Of a DNA stretch of 64,000 nucleotides, positions 17,909-26,993 are shown piece by piece; within the stretch, counting starts at the first letter, position 1; every line of letters begins with the position of its first letter. Under the pieces are notes generated by a model. The model worked only from the letters and a program-made list of their open reading frames with translations, was not told the DNA's origin and did no database searches. A program made the position numbers and the translations under genes. Source of the DNA: Clostridium frigidicarnis (GTDB lineage Bacteria; Bacillota; Clostridia; Clostridiales; Clostridiaceae); NCBI RefSeq assembly GCF_900111985.1, contig NZ_FOKI01000010.1, forward strand, positions 62,001 through 126,000. The letters run 5' to 3'.

Positions 17909-18743
17909 ATTCTAATTCCTTTTCAACTAATTCTCTAAACTCCAATGCACCACTAATTTTTTCTGAATACTGAACTGCTCCTATCTTAACCTCTAAATCA
18001 ATATTTTTTTTATTTTCTTTTATATATAGATTTAGGTTTTTTATTTTTTCTCTTATTCTATCCTCTACAATTTCTGCTCCCTTAACATCTGTTTCTGCCA
18101 TAAGTATTGCAAATGTACTTTCCTTTAAGTTATATCGTATATCCTCATTTCTTGTGGATTCCTTTATGCCCGCTACAACTTTTTCAACCACTATTCTTAA
18201 ACTTTCTTCCCCAAGAACCGATTTCAACTCATCATAATAAGATATTTTTATTATCATCAAAGTTAAAGAAATTTTATGTCTTTTAACTCTACTTATTTCT
18301 CTATCTAAATCATAATAAAAACCTCTTAAATTGCTTAAGCCTGTATTTTTATCTATGGTTACCAATTCTTTATACTCAGATTCTAACTTTAAACTTTTAT
18401 TTTGGATAATATTAATATTTTCAACTAGTTTTCCTACAATAAAAACTGATAATGGTATAAAAACAACCCAGATGTAATCATAATTTTCTGTGTATTTTAG
18501 ATTTAAAAAGTTCTCATATAATTTATAGGTTGCATAAATAAAAACTATAATCCCGCTTGCTAAAAGTCCTTTAATAATACCCGAAAAATAAGTATATATA
18601 ATACTTATAAATAAAATTCCTAACATAATAAAATTAGTTATATTTTTTTCATTTAAGAAAAAAAATGAATAACTAACTATTATAAAAACATCTACAAATA
18701 AAGCTATAAAATACAAATCTATCTTTTTAAATATATGTTCCAT
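17898..18743 (-). CDS. Degenerate GGDEF protein with four TM helices and intact I-site (putative c-di-GMP receptor)
   Basis: This 281-aa protein has four predicted TM helices (about 10-30, 37-54, 56-73, 90-107), a short linker coil and a GGDEF fold starting at VTIDKNTGLSN (128-138). Where GG(D/E)EF should be, the residues are KESTF (207-211), so diguanylate cyclase activity is very unlikely. Five residues before it, RNED (198-201) keeps the RxxD inhibitory-site pattern at the exact canonical spacing. It is the first gene of the exopolysaccharide operon, which has no PilZ domain. By analogy with PelD and with the receptor of the Listeria pss exopolysaccharide system, I infer that it binds c-di-GMP and switches on polymer synthesis. 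Confidence 0.8.
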   Translation of the reverse strand: MEHIFKKIDLYFIALFVDVFIIVSYSFFFLNEKNITNFIMLGILFISIIYTYFSGIIKGLLASGIIVFIYATYKLYENFLNLKYTENYDYIWVVFIPLSVFIVGKLVENINIIQNKSLKLESEYKELVTIDKNTGLSNLRGFYYDLDREISRVKRHKISLTLMIIKISYYDELKSVLGEESLRIVVEKVVAGIKESTRNEDIRYNLKESTFAILMAETDVKGAEIVEDRIREKIKNLNLYIKENKKNIDLEVKIGAVQYSEKISGALEFRELVEKELEYDV

Positions 18744-18927
18744 TTTTTCCCTCCACTTTCAATCTTCTTCAGACTTTTATGGTTTATTTTTACATTATTA
18801 TTGTTTATTTCATTAAACATTATATATTATATTCTAATTGCATATATTTATTTTTGTAAAATTAATTAAAAAAACTATTTTTCCCATAATGAATTAAAAT
18901 TAATAAATGACAAAAACAAGAATGATT

Positions 18928-19776
18928 TTATTTTAGGATTTTAAAAATATACCCATTATTTTTCAAATAATCTAAAACACTTGGTAGAGCTTCTAATGTT
19001 GTTTCTTTTGTGGCTGCATCATGCATTAATATAACGATTTTTTCTTTACCCTCAACATCCTTTACTAGATGATCTAAAAGTTTTTCCTTAGATACATTTT
19101 GTCCTTCTGCATCACCTGTTAATGCATTCCAATCAATATAGATCATATTATTTTCTTTTATATAATCCTTAAATTTATTTTTATAATTTTCAAATGAACC
19201 ACCTGGAAACCTAAAAAGTCTAGTTTTAAAGTCATCTCCTAATGTTTTTTCTAGTATCATATTAGTCTTCTCAACTTCTTTCTTAAATGCATCTAAATTA
19301 TTATAGATGGTACCAAATTCGTGACTATACGAATGATTTCCTATTGAATGCCCCTCATCATATTCTCTTTTTAATATCTCTTTGTTTTCTTCAATGTTTT
19401 GTCCTAAAACAAAAAATGTTGCTTTTATTTTTCTTTCTTTTAAGATATCTAAAATCTTAGGTGTAATTTTTTTACTTGGACCATCATCAAAAGTTATGTA
19501 TGCAACCTTTTCTCCATCTTTCTTGTATGCATCTTCACACAAAACTTTATTGTTATCCTTATTTGTATTTTCTTTTAAATCAAGTACACTATCATCACTT
19601 AATTGTTCATTTTTACTTGAAGTTATATTTTGTGAATTTTTATCAATAAATTTATATTCAATATATAAATAGCCTAATAAAAATCCAAAGCTATATAGCA
19701 CCAAAATGCATATAATTATAAATATAATATTTTTATTTAATTTTATAGTTTTACAATTATAATTCATATCCATCAA
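18928..19776 (-). CDS. Membrane-anchored polysaccharide deacetylase (NodB/CE4 domain)
   Basis: This 282-aa protein has an N-terminal signal anchor (about 17-38) and an extracellular CE4 domain. Motif 1 is TFDDGP (95-100), motif 2 is NHSYSH (147-152, metal His), motif 3 is FRFPGGS and motif 5 is ILMHDA. It removes N- or O-acetyl groups from peptidoglycan or a surface polysaccharide. The best start is probably the third Met codon (about 19767), 9 nt after AAGGGG. It is upstream of the exopolysaccharide operon on the same strand but separated by 184 nt, so a role on that polymer is possible but not shown. Confidence 0.9.
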   Translation of the reverse strand: MMDMNYNCKTIKLNKNIIFIIICILVLYSFGFLLGYLYIEYKFIDKNSQNITSSKNEQLSDDSVLDLKENTNKDNNKVLCEDAYKKDGEKVAYITFDDGPSKKITPKILDILKERKIKATFFVLGQNIEENKEILKREYDEGHSIGNHSYSHEFGTIYNNLDAFKKEVEKTNMILEKTLGDDFKTRLFRFPGGSFENYKNKFKDYIKENNMIYIDWNALTGDAEGQNVSKEKLLDHLVKDVEGKEKIVILMHDAATKETTLEALPSVLDYLKNNGYIFKILK

Positions 19777-19833
19777 CCCCTTATAATTATAATACCATAT
19801 TTTGTAAAATCAGTATATTTTATTATAAAAGAT

Positions 19834-19875
19834 AAAAGCTATGAAATTCAAAGTAAATTTCATAGCTTTCTTTCT
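19834..19875 (-). terminator. Terminator of glpF
   Basis: The hairpin AAAGCTATGAAATT / AATTTCATAGCTTT lies directly downstream of the glpF stop on the minus strand, with an A-rich flank that reads as T's in the transcript. Confidence 0.7.
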
Positions 19876-19903
19876 AACTATATTTATATATTTTAATATT
19901 ATT

Positions 19904-20608
19904 TTAAAAAACTAAATTAAATAAAATAGCTCCAACTACTCCTCCTAATAATGGTCCTACAACTGGTATCCATGCATATCCCCAATCTGAATCACCTTTT
20001 CCTGGTATAGGTAATATTGCATGAGCTATTCTTGGTGCCAAATCTCTAAATGGGTTTATGGCATATCCTGTAGTTCCTCCTAAACATACTCCCATAGCAA
20101 GTATTATTCCTCCAACTATTATTGGTCCTACTCCTTCAGCTACATTTGCTGTTCCAACTCCTAATATTGTAAAAATTAATATTGCTGTTCCTATAAATTC
20201 ACTTATAAAATTGAAAACTGTATTTTTTATAGCTGGTCCAGTAGCAAAAGTAGCAAGCTTAGCTCCTTTGTCTTCCGTTTCTTTATAATGAGGATAAAAA
20301 TAAGTAAATACTAATACCGCTCCTATAAATGCTCCTATAAATTGTGCAGCCAAATAAGTTGGTACACTACTCCATGCAAATTTTCCTATAACAGCTAGTC
20401 CAATTGTTAATGCTGGATTAAAATGTGCTCCACTAACTGATCCAAACATTACAGCCGGTATCGCTACACCTAATGCCCATCCAAAACATATTGTTAACCA
20501 TCCTGAATTTTCTCCTTTACTTTTTTTAAGAACCGTATTGGCTACAACACCATTTCCTAATAAAATCAATATCATCGTACCTAAAAGTTCTGCTAAAAAT
20601 ATTTTCAT
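19904..20608 (-). CDS. glpF: Glycerol uptake facilitator / aquaporin family protein
   Basis: This 234-aa MIP-family channel has six TM helices and two half-membrane loops. The first loop keeps SGAHFNPALT. The second reads GYAINPFRDLAPR, so the second NPA box is NPF while the selectivity-filter Arg is kept. It most likely conducts glycerol or other small neutral solutes across the cytoplasmic membrane. There is no glpK or glpD neighbour; it is a single-gene unit with its own terminator. The RBS is GGAGATG, shortly before the ATG. Confidence 0.9.
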   Translation of the reverse strand: MKIFLAELLGTMILILLGNGVVANTVLKKSKGENSGWLTICFGWALGVAIPAVMFGSVSGAHFNPALTIGLAVIGKFAWSSVPTYLAAQFIGAFIGAVLVFTYFYPHYKETEDKGAKLATFATGPAIKNTVFNFISEFIGTAILIFTILGVGTANVAEGVGPIIVGGIILAMGVCLGGTTGYAINPFRDLAPRIAHAILPIPGKGDSDWGYAWIPVVGPLLGGVVGAILFNLVF

Positions 20609-20993
20609 TTGTTCATCTCCTCATTTTCTTATGTTATTTTATATGAATTTTAATAATTCAACACTTTTGTAAACATTTACTTGCAATCAAATTGCATTTA
20701 CAATATATATAATTTTACAAATTACTATACAAACATACTTATTTATTTATTTTTTAACAATACAACTTATTGTATTATATTATTTAATTAATTTCAATAT
20801 TTTTAGAAAAAGTTTTCACTATTATATTCCAGAATAAAGCATCTACGTCACGCTATAATAAGAATTGACAGTTGTTATTGAAAATCACAGATTTTTTTAA
20901 TAAGATTTCATTCAATATTGTCAATTGCAAATTCTTAATTCAAAAGCCCTTTAACCATAGGTTTTATCAAAATTTTTATACTTTCTTGTAAAT
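20609..20993. other. Intergenic region with repeat remnant
   Basis: This region upstream of glpF holds AT-rich sequence (probably the glpF promoter). At about 20845-20960 it holds a degraded family-2 repeat (GAAAATCACAGATTTTT, TAAGATTTCATTCAATATTGTCAATT words). No coding potential was seen. Confidence 0.5.
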
Positions 20994-21026
20994 AAAAAAA
21001 GACAACGAATTAAATTCGTTGTCTTT
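20994..21026 (-). terminator. Terminator of tRNA-Trp
   Basis: The perfect stem AAAGACAACGAAT / ATTCGTTGTCTTT begins two nt past the CCA end and is followed on the minus strand by a T-run. Confidence 0.85.
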
Positions 21027-21027
21027 G

Positions 21028-21103
21028 TGGCAGGGGTACAGCGACTCGAACGCTGAACCAACGGTTTTGGAGACCGCTACTCTACCAATTGAGCTATACC
21101 CCT
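21028..21103 (-). tRNA. tRNA-Trp (CCA anticodon)
   Basis: This 76-nt tRNA includes an encoded 3' CCA and discriminator G. The acceptor stem AGGGGTA / TACCCCT is fully paired, the D loop is CAATTGGTAG, the anticodon loop is CTCCAAA giving anticodon CCA, and the T arm CAGCG-TTCGAGT-CGCTG pairs perfectly. A second, divergent copy is at 46250-46325. Confidence 0.97.
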
Positions 21104-21169
21104 AAGTACATTTGTTATTATACAATATATTGTCCATCATTGTCAATAGTTTTTAATAATGATTCCATA

Positions 21170-21865
21170 TTATATAGAGATAACAATAATACTTAAAATA
21201 AAATATATAGCTATTAATCCAATCCTAATTTTTGATAAATTAAAATCAATCCCTATATAACTTATATTACCAGTATAGCATCTATTATTTAGTCCTAGAT
21301 CTATATCTCGCCATTTGTGAAATAAATTTTTCAATACAACTCCACACATTGTTCCAAAGTCACTTATTCCTCTTTTAAAACCATTGAAACCACCTCTTGA
21401 TTTTATAGCTTTATATGTTATTTGAAAATCATCTTCTATCAATATTAAAAATCTTTCCATAGATTTTGCTATATCACTTAAATCTTTAAATATTGGTATT
21501 TTATAAAAGACATATATTATATCATCTAGTGGTGTTGTCAGTGATAAATAGCTTATTATTATAGATCCACTTAGTACTCTTAAAAAGATGATACTAATTT
21601 CATGTATACTGTAAGTAAATATAAGTGTTATTGATGACATTACAAAAAATAATATTGCTATACACATAAATTTAAATACAATTTTAATTGGATTTCTTAA
21701 TCTATAACTTAAAAAACTAAATAATATTATATTTAATATTAGAAAATTTATATTCTTTGTATATCCATTAAATACAAGAGCTATAGCAATTAATATAAGT
21801 TTTTCTAATGGATGTATTATTTTCCCTTTACTATTTTTGGCATACAGGTTTATTTCCCTTATCAT
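21170..21865 (-). CDS. cbiQ: CbiQ, cobalt ECF transporter transmembrane component
   Basis: This 231-aa multi-TM protein is the T component of the CbiMNQO cobalt importer. The cytoplasmic coupling region carries the Ala-Arg-Gly-type box here as KSRGGFNG (about 152-159), where the ATPase docks. The gene overlaps cbiN by 35 nt, closing the cbiM-cbiN-cbiQ unit. The usual next gene, the ATPase cbiO, is absent: downstream is only tRNA-Trp. Cobalt is the metal of cobalamin, fitting the adjacent cbi cluster. Confidence 0.92.
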   Translation of the reverse strand: MIREINLYAKNSKGKIIHPLEKLILIAIALVFNGYTKNINFLILNIILFSFLSYRLRNPIKIVFKFMCIAILFFVMSSITLIFTYSIHEISIIFLRVLSGSIIISYLSLTTPLDDIIYVFYKIPIFKDLSDIAKSMERFLILIEDDFQITYKAIKSRGGFNGFKRGISDFGTMCGVVLKNLFHKWRDIDLGLNNRCYTGNISYIGIDFNLSKIRIGLIAIYFILSIIVISI

Positions 21866-22121
21866 ACTTCTTCTTCCCTACGTAATATCCTATGAATCCA
21901 GCGCCTGCAGCAGCTTGAAATGCAAATAAAAAGCTTTCAACTTCTCCTGATGGTGGCACCCATAAGCTTTCTGCCCAAGGTTCATAGTCTGAATTTATTT
22001 CTGTTATTAAGTCTTCTGCCATGGAATCAGCACCATTGAATTCCCCATTTTTTGCCACAATAAATGGTGCTATTATAAGTAATACACAAACAAGTATTAA
22101 AATTAAGTTTTTCCTCTTCAT
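21831..22121 (-). CDS. cbiN: CbiN, cobalt transport auxiliary protein
   Basis: This 96-aa protein has two TM helices (about 5-23 and 67-84) and an extracellular loop containing NGEFNGADSMAEDLI and the conserved EPW segment (YEPWAESLW). This is the usual CbiN size and layout. It partners with CbiM to load Co2+. It lies 2 nt after cbiM and overlaps cbiQ. Confidence 0.93.
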   Translation of the reverse strand: MKRKNLILILVCVLLIIAPFIVAKNGEFNGADSMAEDLITEINSDYEPWAESLWVPPSGEVESFLFAFQAAAGAGFIGYYVGKKKYDKGNKPVCQK

Positions 22122-22123
22122 TT

Positions 22124-22843
22124 CTATACCTCCCCCAAAGCTACAAGTTCATCTGAACAATGTTTAGTTATGAATTCATAAACCATTACTGATACAAGTC
22201 CTTCAACTATAGCTAACGGTATTTGAGTTATGGCAAATATTGTTCCAAATTTTACGAATGATGCCATGATACCTCCCGTAGCACTTGGATACGCTAAAGC
22301 TAGTTGGAGAGATGTTACAATATATGTAGCTAAATCTCCTAATGCTGCTCCTAGAAATACAGCTACCTTTTTGTTTTTATTTCTAAATATCATATATATT
22401 CCATATGCTATAAATGGTCCTACTATTCCCATAGAAATAACATTTGCACCTAAGGTAGTTAAACCGCCATGAGCAAGTAATACTGCTTGAAATAATAAAA
22501 CAACTAAAGACACTGATCCCATTACTACAGGTCCAAATATTATAGCTCCAAGACCTGTACCTGTTGGATGTGATGAACTTCCTGTAACAGATGGTATTTT
22601 CATAGCAGATAGCATAAATACATATGCTGCAACTAAAGCCAATAACATTTTAAGCTCTTTATTTTTACTAGTCTTCTTATTTATATCCCTTAAACTAAAG
22701 AATATAAATGGTGCTGCTAATACAAAGTAAAATAGGCACCAATTTACGGATAAGAACCCTTCTGCTATATGCATGGCATATGCATTAGTTGGTATTGATA
22801 AGGCTAATGCCATAACAAATAGTGGATAAAAAATTTTTTTCAT
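22124..22843 (-). CDS. cbiM: CbiM, cobalt ECF transporter substrate-binding component
   Basis: This 239-aa S component has a signal sequence followed by the mature N-terminus MHIAEGFLS. The Met-His pair there forms the Co2+/Ni2+ site after processing. Six to seven TM helices follow, with the conserved SHPTGTGLGAI loop (about 91-101). Placement beside cbiN, cbiQ and the B12 genes identifies cobalt rather than nickel as the likely substrate. It lies 207 nt after cbiJ. No separate riboswitch was found in that gap, so it may be read through from the cob operon. Confidence 0.93.
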   Translation of the reverse strand: MKKIFYPLFVMALALSIPTNAYAMHIAEGFLSVNWCLFYFVLAAPFIFFSLRDINKKTSKNKELKMLLALVAAYVFMLSAMKIPSVTGSSSHPTGTGLGAIIFGPVVMGSVSLVVLLFQAVLLAHGGLTTLGANVISMGIVGPFIAYGIYMIFRNKNKKVAVFLGAALGDLATYIVTSLQLALAYPSATGGIMASFVKFGTIFAITQIPLAIVEGLVSVMVYEFITKHCSDELVALGEV

Positions 22844-23050
22844 TGATCTTCCCCCTGAAAATTATTTTATTATAAAGAACTTCGTTCTTCATTTACTCTT
22901 TAAAACTTCATTTTATTTAACCCATTAGCATTTATTGTATATTATTCAACTCTTTACATAATATAACATTTTATTTACTAATTCAACATTTTTTACCTTA
23001 AATTCACCTTAATATATGGTTTATTCTTTATAAAAATATGTTTTATTTAG

Positions 23051-23824
23051 TTAAATTAATGTTTTTGTAGAATTCAATATATACTCTACAACCTTTTCTT
23101 CAGTATTAAATACATTCTGATAATGCACTTTTTCTCTTTCAATTAGTATAAATTTTATATTCTTATCATTAGCTGCTTTAAACTTTTCATAGGTCCCACC
23201 TTGACTACCACTGTCCTTTGATATTAAAGCTTTTGCATTATATTCATCTATAAACCCCTTATTTAGTTCATATCCTACTGGTCCCTTTATAGCAATTAAA
23301 TCTTCAACTTTAACACCTAATTTAAAGCACTCTTCCATTACCTTTACTGATGGAAGTACTCTGTGTATTATTCTATTTTTAATATTTAATTTCATTATTT
23401 TTTCTATATTTCTACTTCCTGTGGTGTTTAATATATTCCCATTTATCTTGCTAAGTATTTTTCCCAAATCACTATATTCAGTAATTCTAATTAAATTTTC
23501 ACTTATAATCCCATCCAATATGCTTGGACGTTCGTATCTTATATACTCTATATTTAAAGCATTACACACCTTATTACATATCTTGCTTACTTCTTTTGCA
23601 TATGGATGTGATGCATCCACTAAAACTTTCACATCGAACTTCTTAAACAATGTCATCATTTCTTCTTCATTTAAAGGTTTTGTGTTTAAGTGTTTAAATT
23701 TATAATCCTTTAAAAGCTCACCACCATAAGAAGTTGCAGTAGAAATTATAATATTACTAGTGTACTTATTTATTAAAGATAATAATTTTTTTCCTTCGGA
23801 AGTACCTAGGATAAATCCTATCAT
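23051..23824 (-). CDS. cbiJ: CbiJ, cobalt-precorrin-6A reductase
   Basis: This 257-aa protein reduces the macrocycle of cobalt-precorrin-6A with NAD(P)H. Family marks are IGFILGTSEGKKL at the N-terminus, VDASHPYAKEVS (about 90-101), a TTGSRNIEK-type strand and the C-terminal ISKDSGSQGGTYEK. Start and stop overlap the cbiH gene by 1 nt. It is the last biosynthetic gene of the long operon before the cbiMNQ transporter. Confidence 0.93.
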   Translation of the reverse strand: MIGFILGTSEGKKLLSLINKYTSNIIISTATSYGGELLKDYKFKHLNTKPLNEEEMMTLFKKFDVKVLVDASHPYAKEVSKICNKVCNALNIEYIRYERPSILDGIISENLIRITEYSDLGKILSKINGNILNTTGSRNIEKIMKLNIKNRIIHRVLPSVKVMEECFKLGVKVEDLIAIKGPVGYELNKGFIDEYNAKALISKDSGSQGGTYEKFKAANDKNIKFILIEREKVHYQNVFNTEEKVVEYILNSTKTLI

Positions 23825-24552
23825 TACTCCTCGCCTCTTATGTTATATCCTCTAGGTGTTATAAAACGCCCATCTTTTATATAACTTTTTGAGTTTCCAA
23901 CTATAACAATAGAGAACATATCTACAATTTCATCATTAAAATCTTTTAGTGTTACTATTGTAGCTTCTTCCCCTTCTCTTAATGCATTTTTAACCACTGC
24001 AACTGGTATGTCTTCTTTTCTATATTCTTTTATAATTTCTATACATTCTTTTAAGTAATGAGGTCTTCCCTTACTTTTGGGATTATACAAAGATATTACA
24101 AAATCACCTTCTGCAGCTAATTTAACTCTTTTCTTTATGTCCTCGTAAGGAGTCATTAAATCACTTAAGCTTATGTTACAATTATCATGCATTAATGGAG
24201 CCCCTACAACTGACCCAGCTGCACTAGAAGCTGTAATTCCTGGTATAACATGTACCTCTTCATCTTTTCTCATTTCTAAAATAAGTCCTGCCATACCATA
24301 TATTCCACTGTCTCCTGTGCTTATAAGAGAAACTACATTGTCCTTAGATAAGTCTAAAGCTTCCTTACATCTATTTTCTTCGCCCCTCATTCCTGTAGAA
24401 AAAATTTCCTTATTTTGAAGAAGAGGTTTAACCATTTCTATATATTTTGTATATCCTACGATTATATTACTTTCCTCTATTGCCTTCTGTGCTTTTAATG
24501 ACATATGGTCAATTCCACCTGGTCCAATCCCTATAACATAAAGTTTTCCCAT
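23824..24552 (-). CDS. cbiH: CbiH, cobalt-precorrin-3 C17-methyltransferase (ring contraction)
   Basis: This 242-aa SAM-dependent tetrapyrrole methylase has the N-terminal glycine-rich GIGPGG (7-12), STGDSGIYGMAG (about 79-90) and PGITASSAA. It methylates C17 and drives ring contraction in the anaerobic pathway. It carries no fused domain. It sits between cbiG and cbiJ, overlapping cbiJ by 1 nt. Confidence 0.94.
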   Translation of the reverse strand: MGKLYVIGIGPGGIDHMSLKAQKAIEESNIIVGYTKYIEMVKPLLQNKEIFSTGMRGEENRCKEALDLSKDNVVSLISTGDSGIYGMAGLILEMRKDEEVHVIPGITASSAAGSVVGAPLMHDNCNISLSDLMTPYEDIKKRVKLAAEGDFVISLYNPKSKGRPHYLKECIEIIKEYRKEDIPVAVVKNALREGEEATIVTLKDFNDEIVDMFSIVIVGNSKSYIKDGRFITPRGYNIRGEE

Positions 24553-24568
24553 ATTTTAAACTTCCTCC

Positions 24569-25549
24569 TTAAATTTGTCCTATAGCTAAAGTTATTCCTT
24601 CATACTTTATTTTGGAAACTATTATTTTGCCTCCCATAAGTTCAACTGAAGGTTCACATACCGATTTAATTCCTAATGTTTTTAAAACAAATTCGCTACC
24701 TTCATATTTATCTTCTATTTTCTTTATATCCTCTATAGCAAATGTTTGAAAAGGGCACTTTAAAATGCAGCTAAGATCATTTATTGCTCTCTCGTCTTTC
24801 TTTATTTCAACAGATCCAATTTTTAAAATAGCTCTTTTATCAATATTATTTTCTTCTAAAGCTTTGTATACAAAAGCTATGAGTTTTTCTGATTCAATGT
24901 TTTTTCTACAACCTATTCCTATAACTATATCTTTTCTTATGAGTCTTAAAACAGTTTCATCATTTATAAAACCCTTAGTCCTAGCTTTATTAGTTATCCA
25001 AACAGCATTGTTTTTTATAATATCAGTACTTTCATACCCACTAGGAATTTGGATTTTATTCATGTCATCTTTGAAAAAAATCTTATTGTTATCCACAAGT
25101 CTTGCTGCTATATACTTTGCCTTTTTCAAATCTTCTATTACTAAGTTATTCTTTGTTGCTATAACATCTGGCGCTATAACATTTAATCCATCTGTAGCTG
25201 TTGTTATTATTGGTTTTATATTTAGTATTTTTGCAGTTTCTATTGCAAGCTCATTTGCACCACCTATGTGACCACTCACTAAGCTTATTGCATAATTACA
25301 ATTACAATCCACAACCACAATACCTGGGTCTTTTTCTTTTCCTTTTAGGTATGGAGCTATGGCTCTTACTGCAATACCTGTTGAGCTTATAAATATAATT
25401 CCACTGCAAGTCTTCATTAGATTTTCTGTTATGTTCATTAAGTTAAAATCTGTAATTTGTTTTTTTGAAAATAACATGATATTCATATGACTCTTTAAAT
25501 CTTCCGCTATTTTATCTCCCTTAGATGTTACACTTATAACGCCTATCAT
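24569..25549 (-). CDS. cbiG: CbiG, cobalt-precorrin-5A hydrolase
   Basis: This 326-aa protein opens the delta-lactone of cobalt-precorrin-5A, releasing acetaldehyde. It shows the three-part CbiG build. The N-terminal domain has ISSTGIAVRAIAPYL and SGHIGGANELA, followed by a middle domain (about 140-205). The C-terminal CobE/GbiG domain starts at VIGIGCRKN. It is typically placed between cbiF and cbiH, as here. Confidence 0.94.
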   Translation of the reverse strand: MIGVISVTSKGDKIAEDLKSHMNIMLFSKKQITDFNLMNITENLMKTCSGIIFISSTGIAVRAIAPYLKGKEKDPGIVVVDCNCNYAISLVSGHIGGANELAIETAKILNIKPIITTATDGLNVIAPDVIATKNNLVIEDLKKAKYIAARLVDNNKIFFKDDMNKIQIPSGYESTDIIKNNAVWITNKARTKGFINDETVLRLIRKDIVIGIGCRKNIESEKLIAFVYKALEENNIDKRAILKIGSVEIKKDERAINDLSCILKCPFQTFAIEDIKKIEDKYEGSEFVLKTLGIKSVCEPSVELMGGKIIVSKIKYEGITLAIGQI

Positions 25550-25563
25550 TTTTGAAACACTTC

Positions 25564-26316
25564 CTATTCAACACCTTGTCTAAACATATGAGTAAACTTT
25601 TTATCATATAAAAGACTTTTTTCATAATCACAATTTATAAAATCTCCAACTAAAATCTGAGCACACTTTGTAATTCCCGCTTCCTTAACCTTTTCAGCTA
25701 TATCATCTAATGTTCCAATGATGACTCTTTCATCTTCCCATGTTGCTCTTTCTATTACTGCTATATTTACATTCCTTTTATATCCTCTTCTTAACTTTTC
25801 AACAACCTTATCTATCATTGATATTGAAAGGAATATAGCCATAGATGCTTCTATAGATGCTAGTCTTTCTAAATCTTCCGTTTCTGGTACTGGAGTTCTT
25901 CCCTCAACCCTTGTTAATATAACAGTTTGTGTAACTGAAGGAAGTGTAAATTCCTTTTTTATACTAGAAGCTGCTGCTGAAAATGAACTAACCCCTGGTA
26001 TAACTTTATAATCTATATTTAACTTATCAAGCTCATCCATTTGTTCTTTTATTGCTCCATATATAGCAGGATCTCCTGTATGTAATCTAACTATATCTTT
26101 ACCTTCATTACTTGAATTTTTCATAACTTCTATAACATCTTCTAATGTCATTTCAGCTGAATTATATATTTTTGAATTCCCTTTGCAAAACGACATATGC
26201 TCCTTGCTAACTAAGGACCCTGCATATATTACTATATCTGCCTTTGATAAAATATCTCTTCCCTTTACTGTTATTAAATCTACATCCCCTGGACCTGCAC
26301 CTATAAAATAAACCAT
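25564..26316 (-). CDS. cbiF: CbiF, cobalt-precorrin-4 C11-methyltransferase
   Basis: This 250-aa tetrapyrrole methylase has GAGPGDVDLIT (7-17), YAGSLV, RLHTGDPAIYGA (about 78-89), PGVSSF and the Thr-Arg-pair segment QTVILTRVEGRTP typical of CbiF/CobM. It transfers a methyl group to C11. It lies 14-15 nt from each neighbour in the operon. Confidence 0.95.
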   Translation of the reverse strand: MVYFIGAGPGDVDLITVKGRDILSKADIVIYAGSLVSKEHMSFCKGNSKIYNSAEMTLEDVIEVMKNSSNEGKDIVRLHTGDPAIYGAIKEQMDELDKLNIDYKVIPGVSSFSAAASSIKKEFTLPSVTQTVILTRVEGRTPVPETEDLERLASIEASMAIFLSISMIDKVVEKLRRGYKRNVNIAVIERATWEDERVIIGTLDDIAEKVKEAGITKCAQILVGDFINCDYEKSLLYDKKFTHMFRQGVE

Positions 26317-26329
26317 ATTTTTTGTCCTC

Positions 26330-26992
26330 CTATCTACTTGCTATTATTAATGACATATAATCTCTTAATTTTAATATTTCATCTTTATTCTTAAGTACCC
26401 TTTGTCCTTCTCTACCTGCTCTACTCACATAAACATAATCAAAACCTTTTTCTTCTAAAAAGCTTATTACATTTTCTTCTTCCTTATAAAGTTTCATTAT
26501 TACAACATATTTTTCATCTCTTATGTCTTTAACCCTATTTGCCGGTATTATTAACAACGGCTCATTTCCTATAACCAAAGGTCTATCTATTATACTAGCT
26601 GCTGCACAGAATGAAGTTATTCCTGGTATTGTTTCAACATCAAATCCTTTCTTTTCCATATGAGTTAACATATGAATATATGTGCTATAAACATATGGAT
26701 CTCCTATAGTTAAGAACACAACTGTCTTTTTAGTTTCAACTAATTCCTCTACAGTTTTATAAGCTTCATATGCTTTTTCTTCTCTATCATCTTTTCCCAT
26801 AGGAAAATGCTTAATCATTACTTCTGTATTAGGCTTTATATATTCTTTAACTGTTTCCAATGCAATACTAACACCATTTTCCATAGCAGTTGGTGCTATT
26901 ATTACATCTGCATTTTCTATAGCTTTCAATGCTTTTAATGTTATAAGTTCTTTATCCCCTGGTCCTACACCTATTCCTATTAATTTCCCCAT
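26330..26992 (-). CDS. cbiL: CbiL, cobalt-precorrin-2 C20-methyltransferase
   Basis: This 220-aa tetrapyrrole methylase has GIGVGPGDKELIT at the N-terminus, LTIGDPYVYSTY (about 95-106) and PGITSFCAAA. It adds the C20 methyl group to cobalt-precorrin-2, the first committed step after cobalt insertion. It starts 1 nt downstream of cbiT. Confidence 0.94.
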   Translation of the reverse strand: MGKLIGIGVGPGDKELITLKALKAIENADVIIAPTAMENGVSIALETVKEYIKPNTEVMIKHFPMGKDDREEKAYEAYKTVEELVETKKTVVFLTIGDPYVYSTYIHMLTHMEKKGFDVETIPGITSFCAAASIIDRPLVIGNEPLLIIPANRVKDIRDEKYVVIMKLYKEEENVISFLEEKGFDYVYVSRAGREGQRVLKNKDEILKLRDYMSLIIASR

Positions 26993-26993
26993 A

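Noticed and set aside
22844-23050. Second B12 riboswitch before cbiM
   Set aside because: None of the conserved aptamer blocks (AGTCAGGAGACC, GCC-ACTG) is present in the 207-nt spacer. A weak AAGAAC/GTTCTT hairpin alone is not enough.
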